DNA of 64,000 nucleotides from an uncultured Spartobacteria bacterium (lineage in GTDB: Bacteria > Verrucomicrobiota > Verrucomicrobiia > Chthoniobacterales > Chthoniobacteraceae): contig CAIXGS010000036.1 of assembly GCA_903919125.1 (NCBI GenBank), forward strand, positions 1 to 64,000, read 5' to 3'. The notes below the pieces were generated by a model. The model did no database searches and had not been told where the DNA came from. It was given only the letters and a program-made list of their open reading frames with translations. Shown here piece after piece: positions 46,547 through 56,245 of this stretch (its first letter is position 1; every line of letters begins with the position of its first letter). A program made the position numbers and the translations under genes.

Positions 46547-46596
46547 CTGATGGGTTGGTTTCTATTGCTTTCAGCGGATTGTTTTCTCCAGAAGAT

Positions 46597-46655
46597 GTCC
46601 GGCGTCTCACCCGCTGAGGAGTCCGGTTTACCCTGTAAAACAGGTGCGGCCGGAC
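46597..46655 (-). promoter_or_regulatory. Potential alternative RNA hairpins in the rpmI-rplT spacer
   Basis: In the minus-strand transcript a 5' GTCCGGC (46655-46649) can pair either with CCGGAC (46626-46621) or with GCCGGAC (46603-46597). These two pairings exclude each other. A small CCTG/CAGG hairpin lies inside the first and a CTCA/TGAG hairpin before the second arm. Such switching structures upstream of rplT would suit autogenous control by L20 or attenuation. This is inference from pairing only. Confidence 0.4.
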
Positions 46656-46766
46656 AGACGCTTGGGACTTGGCCACCGGCATCACCAATAGGTGAGCCAG
46701 GGTTCGCGCGACTTGAAGTGCACAAGGCGCTTCAAGAGTGTCTCCGCGCAAGGAGTTTGCCGCCGC

Positions 46767-46976
46767 TTACGCGAAAGGCATGCACTCCTTGATGCGAGCC
46801 ACCATCGTCTCGTGCACAAGGCCAGCCTTGCCGAGATTGCGTTTACGCTTGGCATTCTTGGAAGAAGCTAAGTGACGCAGGCCCGGTTTACGGCGCAGCA
46901 ACTTGCCCGAGGCGGTGAGTTTGAACCGCTTGGCCACGGCTTTTTTAGTCTTTCGACGTGCAATGGATCTAGGCAT
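46767..46976 (-). CDS. rpmI: 50S ribosomal protein L35
   Basis: The 69-residue, strongly basic protein matches L35: KKAVAKRFKLTASGKLLRRK, then LRHLASSKNAKRKRNL and a hydrophobic C-terminus. In most bacteria it lies in an infC-rpmI-rplT operon. Here no infC precedes it, and a candidate promoter lies directly upstream. Confidence 0.96.
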   Translation of the reverse strand: MPRSIARRKTKKAVAKRFKLTASGKLLRRKPGLRHLASSKNAKRKRNLGKAGLVHETMVARIKECMPFA

Positions 46977-47469
46977 GGGGCGGGAGATAGTAAGGAGTTT
47001 CCAAGAAGTGGCAACCTGTTTTTAAACAAATCATCCGCATTCACGGATTGTGCTGTGGCAAATAATTCTCTTTATTCCCGTTAGCCTCCTTTTGGGGGCT
47101 TGTCTGTGAGATCGCAGTGCCACAGATGCCCCTATGTTGATGTCACTTGAGTTCGAGTTTCCTAATGTGCTCTCGGGGTGTGGAGTGATTGACGAGCTGG
47201 TCTGGAGTCATTTAGAGATTATCGAGTGCGGATTTCATTGGCGCCGATGTGTGACTCGCTCGCTGATTTTTTACGGCGTTCCTAAATGTCTCGTTCTTAA
47301 ACGTGAAGTGATAAAGTTATTCGCAGGATTGAATCGCACGGGAATGATCGACGGGAGGTTCAGAAACTAGTTAGATAACAGACGTTTGGAGTGATATCTG
47401 AATTCTTTTGCAGAAAAACATTGTCACCTCTGCTGTTTTTCGTAGTCTCGCCAACCCACAAACAACTTT
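46977..47469. other. 493-bp intergenic region between rpmI and rpsN
   Basis: This region holds divergent promoters for rpmI and rpsN but no gene I can support. A 78-codon frame at 47134-47370 has no recognisable domain and no ribosome binding site. infC, which would be expected beside rpmI, is absent. A minor G/C-rich hairpin lies at about 47083-47100 without a clear T-run. Confidence 0.6.
46987..47014 (-). promoter_or_regulatory. Candidate promoter of rpmI
   Basis: On the minus strand TTGCCA (47014-47009) and TACTAT (46992-46987) are 16 bp apart, placing the start only a few bases before the rpmI ATG at 46976. The leader would be very short, leaving no room for an L20-binding leader upstream of rpmI. 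Confidence 0.35.
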
Positions 47470-47739
47470 ATGGCTAAGACGAGCTGGATTGAACGTGAAA
47501 AAAAGAAGGCGGCTACGGTCGCAAAATATTCCACCCTGCGTGCAGAGTTGAAGGCGAAAGGCGATTACATCGGCCTCTCCCTTTTGCCCCGCAATGCCAG
47601 TCCGGTGAGAATGTCGAAACGCTGCCAGCAAACAGGTCGTAAGCGCGCTTTTATCGGGCGTTTCAAGCTCTCGCGTATTGCTTTCCGCGAATTGGCCTCG
47701 CATGGGTTGATTCCCGGCGTGACCAAATCGAGTTGGTAG
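47470..47739 (+). CDS. rpsN: 30S ribosomal protein S14, zinc-independent type
   Basis: The 89-residue protein ends in the S14 signature RKRAFIGRFKLSRIAFRELA and GLIPGVTKSSW. It lacks the CXXC pairs of the short zinc-binding form, having the longer sequence typical of the C-minus type. It lies alone here, away from the spc operon where rpsN usually sits, and has its own terminator. This may be a relocated or second copy. Confidence 0.96.
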   Translation: MAKTSWIEREKKKAATVAKYSTLRAELKAKGDYIGLSLLPRNASPVRMSKRCQQTGRKRAFIGRFKLSRIAFRELASHGLIPGVTKSSW

Positions 47740-47765
47740 AACTCCTTCTTACAGTTTTGCGAGAT

Positions 47766-47803
47766 CCGAGTCGCAGGGAATCCCTGTGACTCGGTTCTTT
47801 TTT
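47766..47803 (+). terminator. Terminator after rpsN
   Basis: Long arms CCGAGTCGCAGGGA and TCCCTGTGACTCGG (47766-47794, one mismatch) are followed by TTCTTTTTT. This is a strong rho-independent terminator 27 bp after the rpsN stop. Confidence 0.9.
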
Positions 47804-47834
47804 GCAGTGTCCCCGCTAGTATTTACAAGCAAGT

Positions 47835-49178
47835 ATGTTATCTGAAGTTGGAGTGGATGTTCTTAACTTGTCTGTGCTCCTCAAACTGGGGGCGGTCCTC
47901 GTCCTTGTTGGGTTAAACGGTTTTTTCGTCGCCTCAGAGTTCGCAATCGTCAAGGTGCGTTCGAGCCAATTGGAGGCGTTGGAGGCTTCTGGCGACAGGA
48001 AGGCGAGGCTCGCGATCGAGGTCACTAATAATCTCGAGGCCTACCTTTCCGCCACGCAGTTGGGGATTACCTTGGCCAGCTTGGGCTTGGGATGGGTGGG
48101 AGAAGATGTCGTCGCAGGGCTCATCTCCCCGATGCTCCGATCCATGGGGTTCATATCGGAGACCATAGCGAGTGCCGTTTCCGTGGGCGTCGCCTTCGCC
48201 TCCATTACATTCCTTCATATCGTACTGGGTGAACTCGCCCCGAAGTCGCTGGCCATTTCCAAGCCGGTGCCGACCACGATATGGGTAAGTGCCCCGTTGG
48301 CCATCTTCTACCAGATGTTTCGTCCTGCGATCTGGTTTTTAAACTGCTGCGCCAATATTTTTCTTCGCAAAATTCTCCGGCTCAGTCCTGTAGGGGAACA
48401 TGAGTTGGCGCATTCCGAGGAAGAATTGCGCGTGATTCTCACGGAAAGCGAAGACGCACGACAGGTAACGCCCATCGGCAAGGAGATACTCATCAACGCG
48501 TTGGATCTGCGCAAGCGGGTGGTTCGGGACATCACGACGCCCCGCAAAGAGGTCATTTTCCTCAATACGGAGGACACCTTCGAAGAAAACCTCAAGGCTG
48601 CTGTAAGCTCGCAGCACACGCGTTTTCCGGTGTGCGAAGGGCATCTGGATAACGCTATTGGCTTGGTTCACATCAAGGATTTGATGTTGCAAATGCGTTC
48701 GGATCAACCGGATCTCATGAAGGCGCGCCGCGATATTTTGCCGGTGCCCGAGATGATGCCATTGGAGCGGTTGCTGACGTTTTTCCTGACGAAACACGCG
48801 CATCTCGCCTTGGTGTTGGACGAGTACGGCGGCACGGTGGGCGTGGTTACCTTGGACAATGTACTGGCAGAGATTGTGGGCGATATTCAGGACGAATTTG
48901 ACACTGAATTGCCTGAGTTCAAACGCGTGAATGCGGATGAATTTGTCGTTGATGGCGGTCTCGCTCTTTACGAGCTTAAAGATCTAGCGGGCTTGGATTT
49001 AGAGAGTGAAGACGTGTCTACGGTTGGTGGTTTTGTGACGCACCTAGCGGGCAACCTTCCTGCTGTGGGGGATCAGGTGCGCATTGAGCCGTTTGAGGTC
49101 ACTGTTTTGAAGGCGGATGGAAGGCGTGTACTGGAAGTGCGTTTCCGGAGAATCAATAACGAGCTTTCTGAGGCATAG
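47835..49178 (+). CDS. CNNM/CorC-type (HlyC/CorC family) membrane transporter
   Basis: The 447-residue protein has a DUF21 membrane domain (about 10-200; LVLVGLNGFFVASEFAIVKVR, then HIVLGELAPKSLAI). A CBS pair follows (about 215-345, with DITTPRKEVIFL and DEYGGTVGVVTLDN). A C-terminal CorC/HlyC domain is at about 365-440 (DEFDTELPEF). The family is tied to magnesium or cobalt efflux and resistance; older annotations call it hemolysin. The TTG/ATG start region is clean and the ATG at 47835 fits the family. The next gene begins 64 bp later. Confidence 0.95.
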   Translation: MLSEVGVDVLNLSVLLKLGAVLVLVGLNGFFVASEFAIVKVRSSQLEALEASGDRKARLAIEVTNNLEAYLSATQLGITLASLGLGWVGEDVVAGLISPMLRSMGFISETIASAVSVGVAFASITFLHIVLGELAPKSLAISKPVPTTIWVSAPLAIFYQMFRPAIWFLNCCANIFLRKILRLSPVGEHELAHSEEELRVILTESEDARQVTPIGKEILINALDLRKRVVRDITTPRKEVIFLNTEDTFEENLKAAVSSQHTRFPVCEGHLDNAIGLVHIKDLMLQMRSDQPDLMKARRDILPVPEMMPLERLLTFFLTKHAHLALVLDEYGGTVGVVTLDNVLAEIVGDIQDEFDTELPEFKRVNADEFVVDGGLALYELKDLAGLDLESEDVSTVGGFVTHLAGNLPAVGDQVRIEPFEVTVLKADGRRVLEVRFRRINNELSEA

Positions 49179-49242
49179 TGCGGCCGTGCTTTGGACGAAT
49201 TTTTGAAGTGAATCCGCTTCAGAATTAGCAGAATATACGGCT

Positions 49243-50475
49243 GTGCCCCCTGCTGATTCATCAGAAGACGCCCTTTCATCGCTGCCCAAGCCCCCGGGTA
49301 GGCTACGCCGCTGGATGCAGGCAGGTGGCGGCTTTATGATGGTGAGCATCATCGTGCACGCGGTGTTGCTTTTGGGGGCCGCCGTCTGGGTGGTGCAAAC
49401 CGTTCAGGCCAAGCGTAAACTAAATTTCACAGGTGCTCCGCCGCCGTCCAGCCAAGGGGCAAAACAGCTGGAATACCGAGTGCAGGCGGCGAAGCGGACG
49501 GCCACGATGAAGCCGCCACCGGTCGCTACACGTGTCGTTTCCACGGCTCTGGATGCGAAGGTCGCTCTCCCAGAGGTCGCCTTGCCGCCCACGAGCACTT
49601 TGGCGGCTCCTGGTCGCATGGGGGCGCTTGCTGGCAACCCCTCTGCATTCAAACCACTGAGCGCACAGGCCAGCGCCTCCCCGCCCGCCGCCATGGCAGC
49701 GATGCCCGTTGGAGTGACAGCTTTCGGATTCAAAATGCCACCTAGCGGGATCGCTACAGGCCTGCGCGGCGTGCTCTATTACATGCGTCGGAAGCCCGAT
49801 GGCACTCCGTATCCGGAAAATAACGATCGTGCTGATTATCTACAGCGTATCGAGGCGCTTTTTGGGAATAAGGGAAAATTGAACGAAGCTGAGGCGCAGA
49901 AGTATCTCAAGTTTGGTCAGCCTTTGGTCACTAACGTCATTTTGTTTCCCGCTAGCGCAGGTGAGTCGGCCCCGAAGGCCTTTGGAGTGGATCAAGTGCC
50001 TGGCACCCAACAAAGCTGGTTCGCAATTTACAAGGCGAAGGTTACCTCAGAAAATAAACAACGCTATAGGTTTGTGGGAGGAGGCAACGAGGTGCTTATT
50101 GTCCGCGTCGATGGAAAAATTGTCTTGGATGGTTGCTATGCCGGGTTGCCATGGAAGGCGGGTAAAAACCCGACGGGTTACGGTTCTAAGGGTAGTTTGG
50201 GTGCGCTTTGGAGTGACGTGCGGAATGTGGGTGAGTATTTCTCGTTTGGTCCGAACGGGTCCGAGGTAGAGGTTATTATTGGCGAAGGCTGGGGAGGTGC
50301 CTTCGGTGCAGATCTTTGCATCGAGGAAGAAGGAAAAGACTACACCGGCGAGCGGCGGCCTCTTTTCAAAATCGAAGGCTATCAGAAGGCGCTCCCGCAG
50401 ATCCAAGCGGCGTTGGCGCTTCCTGAGTGCACAAAGACTCTCACTCTGGAGGGGCCCACCTTCAAAGTCCGCTAA
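49243..50475 (+). CDS. Membrane-anchored protein with PA14-like C-terminal domain
   Basis: The 410-residue product starts at a GTG. It has one membrane helix at about 31-52, then a Pro/Ala-rich linker (about 60-165) and a compact C-terminal domain. In that domain the stretch SWFAIYKAKV, then RYRFVGGGNEVLIVRVDGKIVLDG, resembles the PA14 carbohydrate-binding fold; this is a pattern match by eye. N-terminus inside and linker outside would make it an envelope protein, TonB-like in layout but without a TonB domain. I do not recognise a function. It is convergent with pdhB. Confidence 0.65.
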   Translation: MPPADSSEDALSSLPKPPGRLRRWMQAGGGFMMVSIIVHAVLLLGAAVWVVQTVQAKRKLNFTGAPPPSSQGAKQLEYRVQAAKRTATMKPPPVATRVVSTALDAKVALPEVALPPTSTLAAPGRMGALAGNPSAFKPLSAQASASPPAAMAAMPVGVTAFGFKMPPSGIATGLRGVLYYMRRKPDGTPYPENNDRADYLQRIEALFGNKGKLNEAEAQKYLKFGQPLVTNVILFPASAGESAPKAFGVDQVPGTQQSWFAIYKAKVTSENKQRYRFVGGGNEVLIVRVDGKIVLDGCYAGLPWKAGKNPTGYGSKGSLGALWSDVRNVGEYFSFGPNGSEVEVIIGEGWGGAFGADLCIEEEGKDYTGERRPLFKIEGYQKALPQIQAALALPECTKTLTLEGPTFKVR

Positions 50476-50496
50476 TGCCGTCCAGAAGGTTCTGAA

Positions 50497-51471
50497 CTAA
50501 AAGAGGCTGAGGACTTTGGTCACGATATCCACTGGACGTGGCAATTGGCGGCGCTCCAATTCTGGACTGTAAATTGCAGGCGCATCGATCGCGCTGATTC
50601 GTAGAACGGGCGCATCCAAATCGTCGAAGCACTTTTCCATGATGATGCTCGAAATTTGGGCGTCCACGCCGCAGAAGGGCTTGTTTTCTTCGACCAACAC
50701 AGCGCGATGCGTTTTGCGAACAGTGCGCAAAATAGCTTCCTCATCCAAAGGACGAATGGAACGCAAATCGAGCACTTCTGCATGAATATCATGTTCAGCT
50801 TCAAGTAACTCCGCTGCTTTAAGTGCGGTTAAAACTGCCCGGCCATGCGCGATGATGGACACGTCGGTTCCTTCCCGCTTTAAGTCGGCAACACCCAAAG
50901 GGATGATGTACTCTTCATCAGGCACTTCGCCCTTTTCACCGTAAAGCAGCGTATTTTCCATGAACATTACGGGGTCGTTATCCCGGATTGCCGCCTTGAG
51001 CAAACCCTTTGCATCATAGGGGGTTGCTGGACAAACCACCTTGATGCCGGGAACGTTCGCCAGCCAGTTCTCCGGCGTGTGCGAGTGTGTCGCTCCGACG
51101 TTTGTGCCCCCGTTGGCGGGGCCGCGGATGACGATGGGACAGTTGATTAGTCCGCCACTCATGTAACGCACGAAGCCGGCATTATTGACGATTTGATCCC
51201 AAGCGACGGAGGAGAAACTCCAGAACATCAGTTCCATTACCGGGCGCAGACCGAGCATGGAAGCGCCGACGCCCATGCCAATAAAAGCGGCCTCGCTGAT
51301 GGGAGTGTCCACCACGCGCTTGTCTCCGAAACGCTTCCATAGCCCTTCGGTAACCTTGTAAGCGCCATCGTATTCAGCGACTTCTTCGCCCATGATGACG
51401 ACATTTGTGTCGCGCTCGATTTCTTCGGCCATGGCGTGGCGCAAAGCTTCGCGGTAAGTGATTTCAGCCAT
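50497..51471 (-). CDS. pdhB: Pyruvate dehydrogenase E1 component, beta subunit
   Basis: The 324-residue protein matches the alpha2beta2-type E1 beta chain: ITYREALRHAMAEEIERD, then VVIMGEEVAEYDGAYKVT, PISEAAFIGMGVGASM and the C-terminal transketolase domain with EENKPFCGVDAQI. With PdhA it decarboxylates pyruvate using thiamine diphosphate and transfers acetyl to the E2 lipoyl domain. It follows pdhA by 26 bp. No E2 or E3 gene follows; the next gene is on the opposite strand. Confidence 0.95.
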   Translation of the reverse strand: MAEITYREALRHAMAEEIERDTNVVIMGEEVAEYDGAYKVTEGLWKRFGDKRVVDTPISEAAFIGMGVGASMLGLRPVMELMFWSFSSVAWDQIVNNAGFVRYMSGGLINCPIVIRGPANGGTNVGATHSHTPENWLANVPGIKVVCPATPYDAKGLLKAAIRDNDPVMFMENTLLYGEKGEVPDEEYIIPLGVADLKREGTDVSIIAHGRAVLTALKAAELLEAEHDIHAEVLDLRSIRPLDEEAILRTVRKTHRAVLVEENKPFCGVDAQISSIIMEKCFDDLDAPVLRISAIDAPAIYSPELERRQLPRPVDIVTKVLSLF

Positions 51472-51497
51472 AGTAAGCGGTGTTCCTTGGTGGAAAA

Positions 51498-52568
<1,071 letters not shown>

Positions 52569-52859
52569 GGCGGGTGGCTTTTGAGGAACGCTTTTGAGGG
52601 ACTACGCTAAGATAAACCCCTCTCGGGGCTCGGGCAACTCTTAGGAGCTGTTCAATTGTTTATCGTAGCGGATTTGGAATCGAGGGAAAAAGCTGCTTTC
52701 AACGGAATAACGTTGGAGCGTTTGTGCGCGATGGTTTCTATTAGCTGCGACCAGATTTGATTGTGGAGCAGGATGTATTCTTCGTCACGTTATGCTCAAA
52801 GTCGCAAAGTGAGTTCCAAAATCCTTTAAATCATGGCAATGGAGACTCGTATCGACTCA

Positions 52860-54710
52860 TTATTCTACGGTGACGCTTTTTGCTAGATTGCGCGGCTTGT
52901 CTACGTCGCACCCCAGAGCGACCGCAGTGTGATAGGCCAGTAATTGCAGTGGCACTGCGTTAAGGATGGGCGAAAGGAAGTCGGGGCATTGCGGGATGAG
53001 GATGGTGTCGTCGCAAATTTTCTCCAAGCGACGGCAGCCTTGCGTCCCGATGCCGATCACCGGCCCTTTTCGGGCGCGAACCTCCTCGATATTGCTGAGG
53101 TTTTTTTCAAAAACGCCGTCTTGTGGAGCCAAGAAGACGCTGGGCACCTCGGGCGTGATCAACGCGATGACCCCGTGCTTGAGCTCCGCGCTGGGATGGC
53201 CGCTGGCGTGGATGTAAGACACTTCTTTCATCTTCAATGCCCCCTCTAATGCCACCGGGTAATTGAATTGCCTGCCCAAAAACATCATCGCCTGCGAATG
53301 GCAATACTTGAGCGCGATGCTGCGTATATGATCCGAGAGGCTGAGGATGGAGCGGATTTTGTCCGGCAAAGCTTCCAATTCGTCCAACATTCTGAGCCCC
53401 TGAGAGCTGGAGAGGTTGCGAATGCGTCCCATAAGCAGGGCGACCAGCGTCAATACGGCGCATTGGCTTGTGAAGCTCTTGGTTGCGGCCACCCCGATTT
53501 CCGGGCCTGCGTGCATGTAAACGCCGCCGTCACTTTCGCGGGCGATGGTGGAGGCGACGTTGTTACAGATCCCAAGGGTGCGATGGCCCTTTCGTTGGCT
53601 TTCGCGCAGGGCTGCGAGGGTGTCGGCCGTCTCGCCGCTCTGACTCAAAGCGAAGACGAGGACGTCTTTGGGCAGGGGCATGTTTCGGTAGCGGAATTCG
53701 GAGGCAAACTCAACCTCAGCAGGAATATGCGCAAGCTGCTCGATAAGATGCTCCCCGACCATCGCAGCGTGGAAAGCAGTGCCGCATCCTGTTAGCACCA
53801 CGCGCTCGACAGCGCGCAGTTCCGCGTTGCTCATATTTAGCCCACCGAGCTTCGCCGTGGCTTCCTCCCGCGAGAGCCGCCCCCGCAATGCGTCCGTGAT
53901 CGTCTCGGGTTGCTCAAAAATTTCTTTGAGCATGAAATGCGGGTATTCCCCCATGGTCATGTCCTGCGGCTTGAAATCCACCGCGCTGATTTCATAACCA
54001 CTGCTTCCGCCTGGAAGCGTCGAGATTTCGAAGCCGTCTGCCTGCACAGATACCAGGTCAAAATCCTTCAAATAAACCACTTCCCGCGTGTAATTTGCGA
54101 TCGCGCCGACGTCGCTCGCCAGAAAATGCTCCCCCTTGCCAATCCCCAGAACCAATGGACTGCCGCGCCGCGCGCCCACCAGCACGCCTGGAACGTCTCG
54201 ATGTAGCACTGCAATTCCATACGTGCCAATGACTTGCTGGAGAGCCGTGCGCAAGGCGTCCACTAATCGCCGCGCCGTTACTGGCTCCCCACTCGCAGCC
54301 AAATGCTTTCCAATAAGGTGCGCCAAAACCTCCGTATCCGTCTCCGAAAGAAAGCGATGCCCTTCGCGCACCAAGGCCTCGCGCAGGGTGGAATGGTTTT
54401 CAATCACCCCGTTATGCACTAAAACTAGCGCGCCGGACTGGTCGGTGTGCGGATGCGCATTTTCGTTGGTGACCGAGCCGTGAGTCGCCCAGCGGGTATG
54501 GCAAATCCCCATCCGACCTTTGACCGGTTGCTCGTGCAGCAACTCCGCTAGGTTTGCGATGCGCCCGATCCGCTTGCGCAAGGAAATCTCGCCCGCATCA
54601 AGGACCGCTATCCCCGCGCTGTCGTAGCCCCGGTATTCCAACCTGCGCAACCCGTCCAAGAGGAGGGGCGCCGCCTCCTGTTTGCCAATGTATCCAACAA
54701 TTCCACACAT
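52860..54710 (-). CDS. glmS: Glutamine-fructose-6-phosphate aminotransferase
   Basis: The 616-residue enzyme makes glucosamine-6-phosphate for peptidoglycan and LPS. The N-terminal nucleophile follows Met (MCGIVGYIG), the glutaminase domain runs to about 240, and two SIS domains follow (GCGTAFHAAMVGEHL, and ALKMKEVSYIHASGHPSAELKHG). The C-terminus ends in KSVTVE as expected. Length is normal. The upstream region is too short and lacks the features of the glmS ribozyme of Gram-positive bacteria. Confidence 0.98.
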   Translation of the reverse strand: MCGIVGYIGKQEAAPLLLDGLRRLEYRGYDSAGIAVLDAGEISLRKRIGRIANLAELLHEQPVKGRMGICHTRWATHGSVTNENAHPHTDQSGALVLVHNGVIENHSTLREALVREGHRFLSETDTEVLAHLIGKHLAASGEPVTARRLVDALRTALQQVIGTYGIAVLHRDVPGVLVGARRGSPLVLGIGKGEHFLASDVGAIANYTREVVYLKDFDLVSVQADGFEISTLPGGSSGYEISAVDFKPQDMTMGEYPHFMLKEIFEQPETITDALRGRLSREEATAKLGGLNMSNAELRAVERVVLTGCGTAFHAAMVGEHLIEQLAHIPAEVEFASEFRYRNMPLPKDVLVFALSQSGETADTLAALRESQRKGHRTLGICNNVASTIARESDGGVYMHAGPEIGVAATKSFTSQCAVLTLVALLMGRIRNLSSSQGLRMLDELEALPDKIRSILSLSDHIRSIALKYCHSQAMMFLGRQFNYPVALEGALKMKEVSYIHASGHPSAELKHGVIALITPEVPSVFLAPQDGVFEKNLSNIEEVRARKGPVIGIGTQGCRRLEKICDDTILIPQCPDFLSPILNAVPLQLLAYHTAVALGCDVDKPRNLAKSVTVE

Positions 54711-54902
54711 ATATTAACCCTCACTTTAAGCCCCAACTTCTGTATTGGGAAAGGGCAACAATGGCCGAAAAGCGCGATTGTGCGCGTCCGGCACTCGTGC
54801 AGCTCCGCTCTCTTCGCGGGCGTGTATTCGTCATACTCCAGCGGTGACTAATCCCCAGCGATGAAGTAAACCCGTCGTGCATACTTTTCCCTATAACTCC
54901 CT

Positions 54903-56204
54903 ATGAGCCTCCAGAACTGGTCTTCCGTCACCGACAAAACCCTCGCCATCATCATGGGAGGCGGCGCAGGTACCCGCCTTTTTCCCCTCACCAAGGAGCG
55001 CGCAAAGCCCGCCGTCCCGCTTGCTGGCAAATACCGGATTGTGGACATCGCGGTGAGTAATTGCATCAACAGCGGTTTGCGCAGCATCTTCGTTCTCACC
55101 CAGTTCAACAGCGTCTCGTTGCATCGCCATATCCACGCCTCCTACAAGTTTGACGACTTCTCCCGCGCATTTGTCGAGATCCTCGCTGCCCAGCAAACCC
55201 TCAGTGGCGAGCGCTGGTACCAAGGCACTGCTGATGCGGTGCGCCAGAATCTCAGGGACTTTTTAAACACTCCCTACGACCACTTTATCATCCTCTCGGG
55301 CGACCAGTTGTACCGGATGGATTTTCGTGATGTCCTTGCCCAACACATCGAAAGCGGCTCTGACATCACCATCGCCACCACTCCGGTTTCACGGCAGGAC
55401 GCCTCCGAATTCGGCATCATGCGCACCGATGCAAACCGTCGGATTTACGAGTTTGTGGAAAAGCCAAAGGACGCCGCCATTCTGGACGGACTGCGTGTCG
55501 GGCCGCAGCTTTTGGAGAAAATGGGCAAGTCCGCAGACGCTGAGTTGTACCAGGCCTCCATGGGAATCTACGTGTTCAACAGGGCGGCCATCATTCGAGC
55601 GCTCGACAACACGCACGTAGACTTTGGCAAACATGTCATTCCAGAGCAGATTCATACCTCCAAAGTGAGTGCCTACATTTTCCAAGGCTACTGGGAAGAC
55701 ATCGGTACGATCCGCTCCTTCTTTGACTCCAACCTCGCTCTGGCGCGCAGTCACCCGCCGTTTAACTTCTTTGACAGCTCTGCACCGATCTACACCCACG
55801 CCCGGTTTTTGCCCGCCAGCAAAATCAACTCCGCCCGCGTTACCGAGGCCGTTGTTTCCGACGGTTGCGTCATCACCGATGCGACGATCGAGCGGGCTGT
55901 GATCGGTATTCGTAGCGTCATCGGAAGCGGTAGCGTGCTTCGCAATTGCGTAATGATGGGCGCCGACTTCTTTGATTCCGAACAATCGCGCCCCAGCTCA
56001 TTGACTGCGCCCCCGGCTGTCGGCGTCGGGCGTAACTGCAACATCGAGAACGCTATCATCGACAAAAATGCGCGGATTGGCGATCGCGTCACCATTAACC
56101 CAGCGGGCAAGCCTGACAAGGTGGACGCGGAAAATTATTTCATCCGCGACGGCATCGTGGTCATTCCAAAGGACGCGATTATTCCGTCGGACACGGTGAT
56201 CTGA
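54903..56204 (+). CDS. glgC: Glucose-1-phosphate adenylyltransferase
   Basis: The 433-residue protein makes ADP-glucose for glycogen. It has the nucleotide motif IMGGGAGTRLFPLTKERAKPAVPL, the segment FNSVSLHRH, YQGTADAVRQN, then SGDQLYRMDF and a C-terminal left-handed beta helix. It is divergent from glmS. No glycogen synthase or branching enzyme gene is near. The N-terminal segment upstream of IMGGG is short (about 16 residues). Confidence 0.96.
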   Translation: MSLQNWSSVTDKTLAIIMGGGAGTRLFPLTKERAKPAVPLAGKYRIVDIAVSNCINSGLRSIFVLTQFNSVSLHRHIHASYKFDDFSRAFVEILAAQQTLSGERWYQGTADAVRQNLRDFLNTPYDHFIILSGDQLYRMDFRDVLAQHIESGSDITIATTPVSRQDASEFGIMRTDANRRIYEFVEKPKDAAILDGLRVGPQLLEKMGKSADAELYQASMGIYVFNRAAIIRALDNTHVDFGKHVIPEQIHTSKVSAYIFQGYWEDIGTIRSFFDSNLALARSHPPFNFFDSSAPIYTHARFLPASKINSARVTEAVVSDGCVITDATIERAVIGIRSVIGSGSVLRNCVMMGADFFDSEQSRPSSLTAPPAVGVGRNCNIENAIIDKNARIGDRVTINPAGKPDKVDAENYFIRDGIVVIPKDAIIPSDTVI

Positions 56205-56245
56205 GTGCGCCCTGCGCGGGGATTCGTGGAGCAATGTGCCCAAGT

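Noticed and set aside
46331-46792. 153-codon plus-strand frame across rplT and the spacer
   Set aside because: It overlaps rplT on the opposite strand and has no domain.
47134-47370. 78-codon plus-strand frame between rpmI and rpsN
   Set aside because: No recognisable family, no SD and unusual composition. I looked for infC in this region and did not find it.
54711-54902. glmS ribozyme upstream of glmS
   Set aside because: The divergent region is only 192 bp with glgC on the other side, and I could not recognise the conserved core; the element is typical of Gram-positive bacteria.
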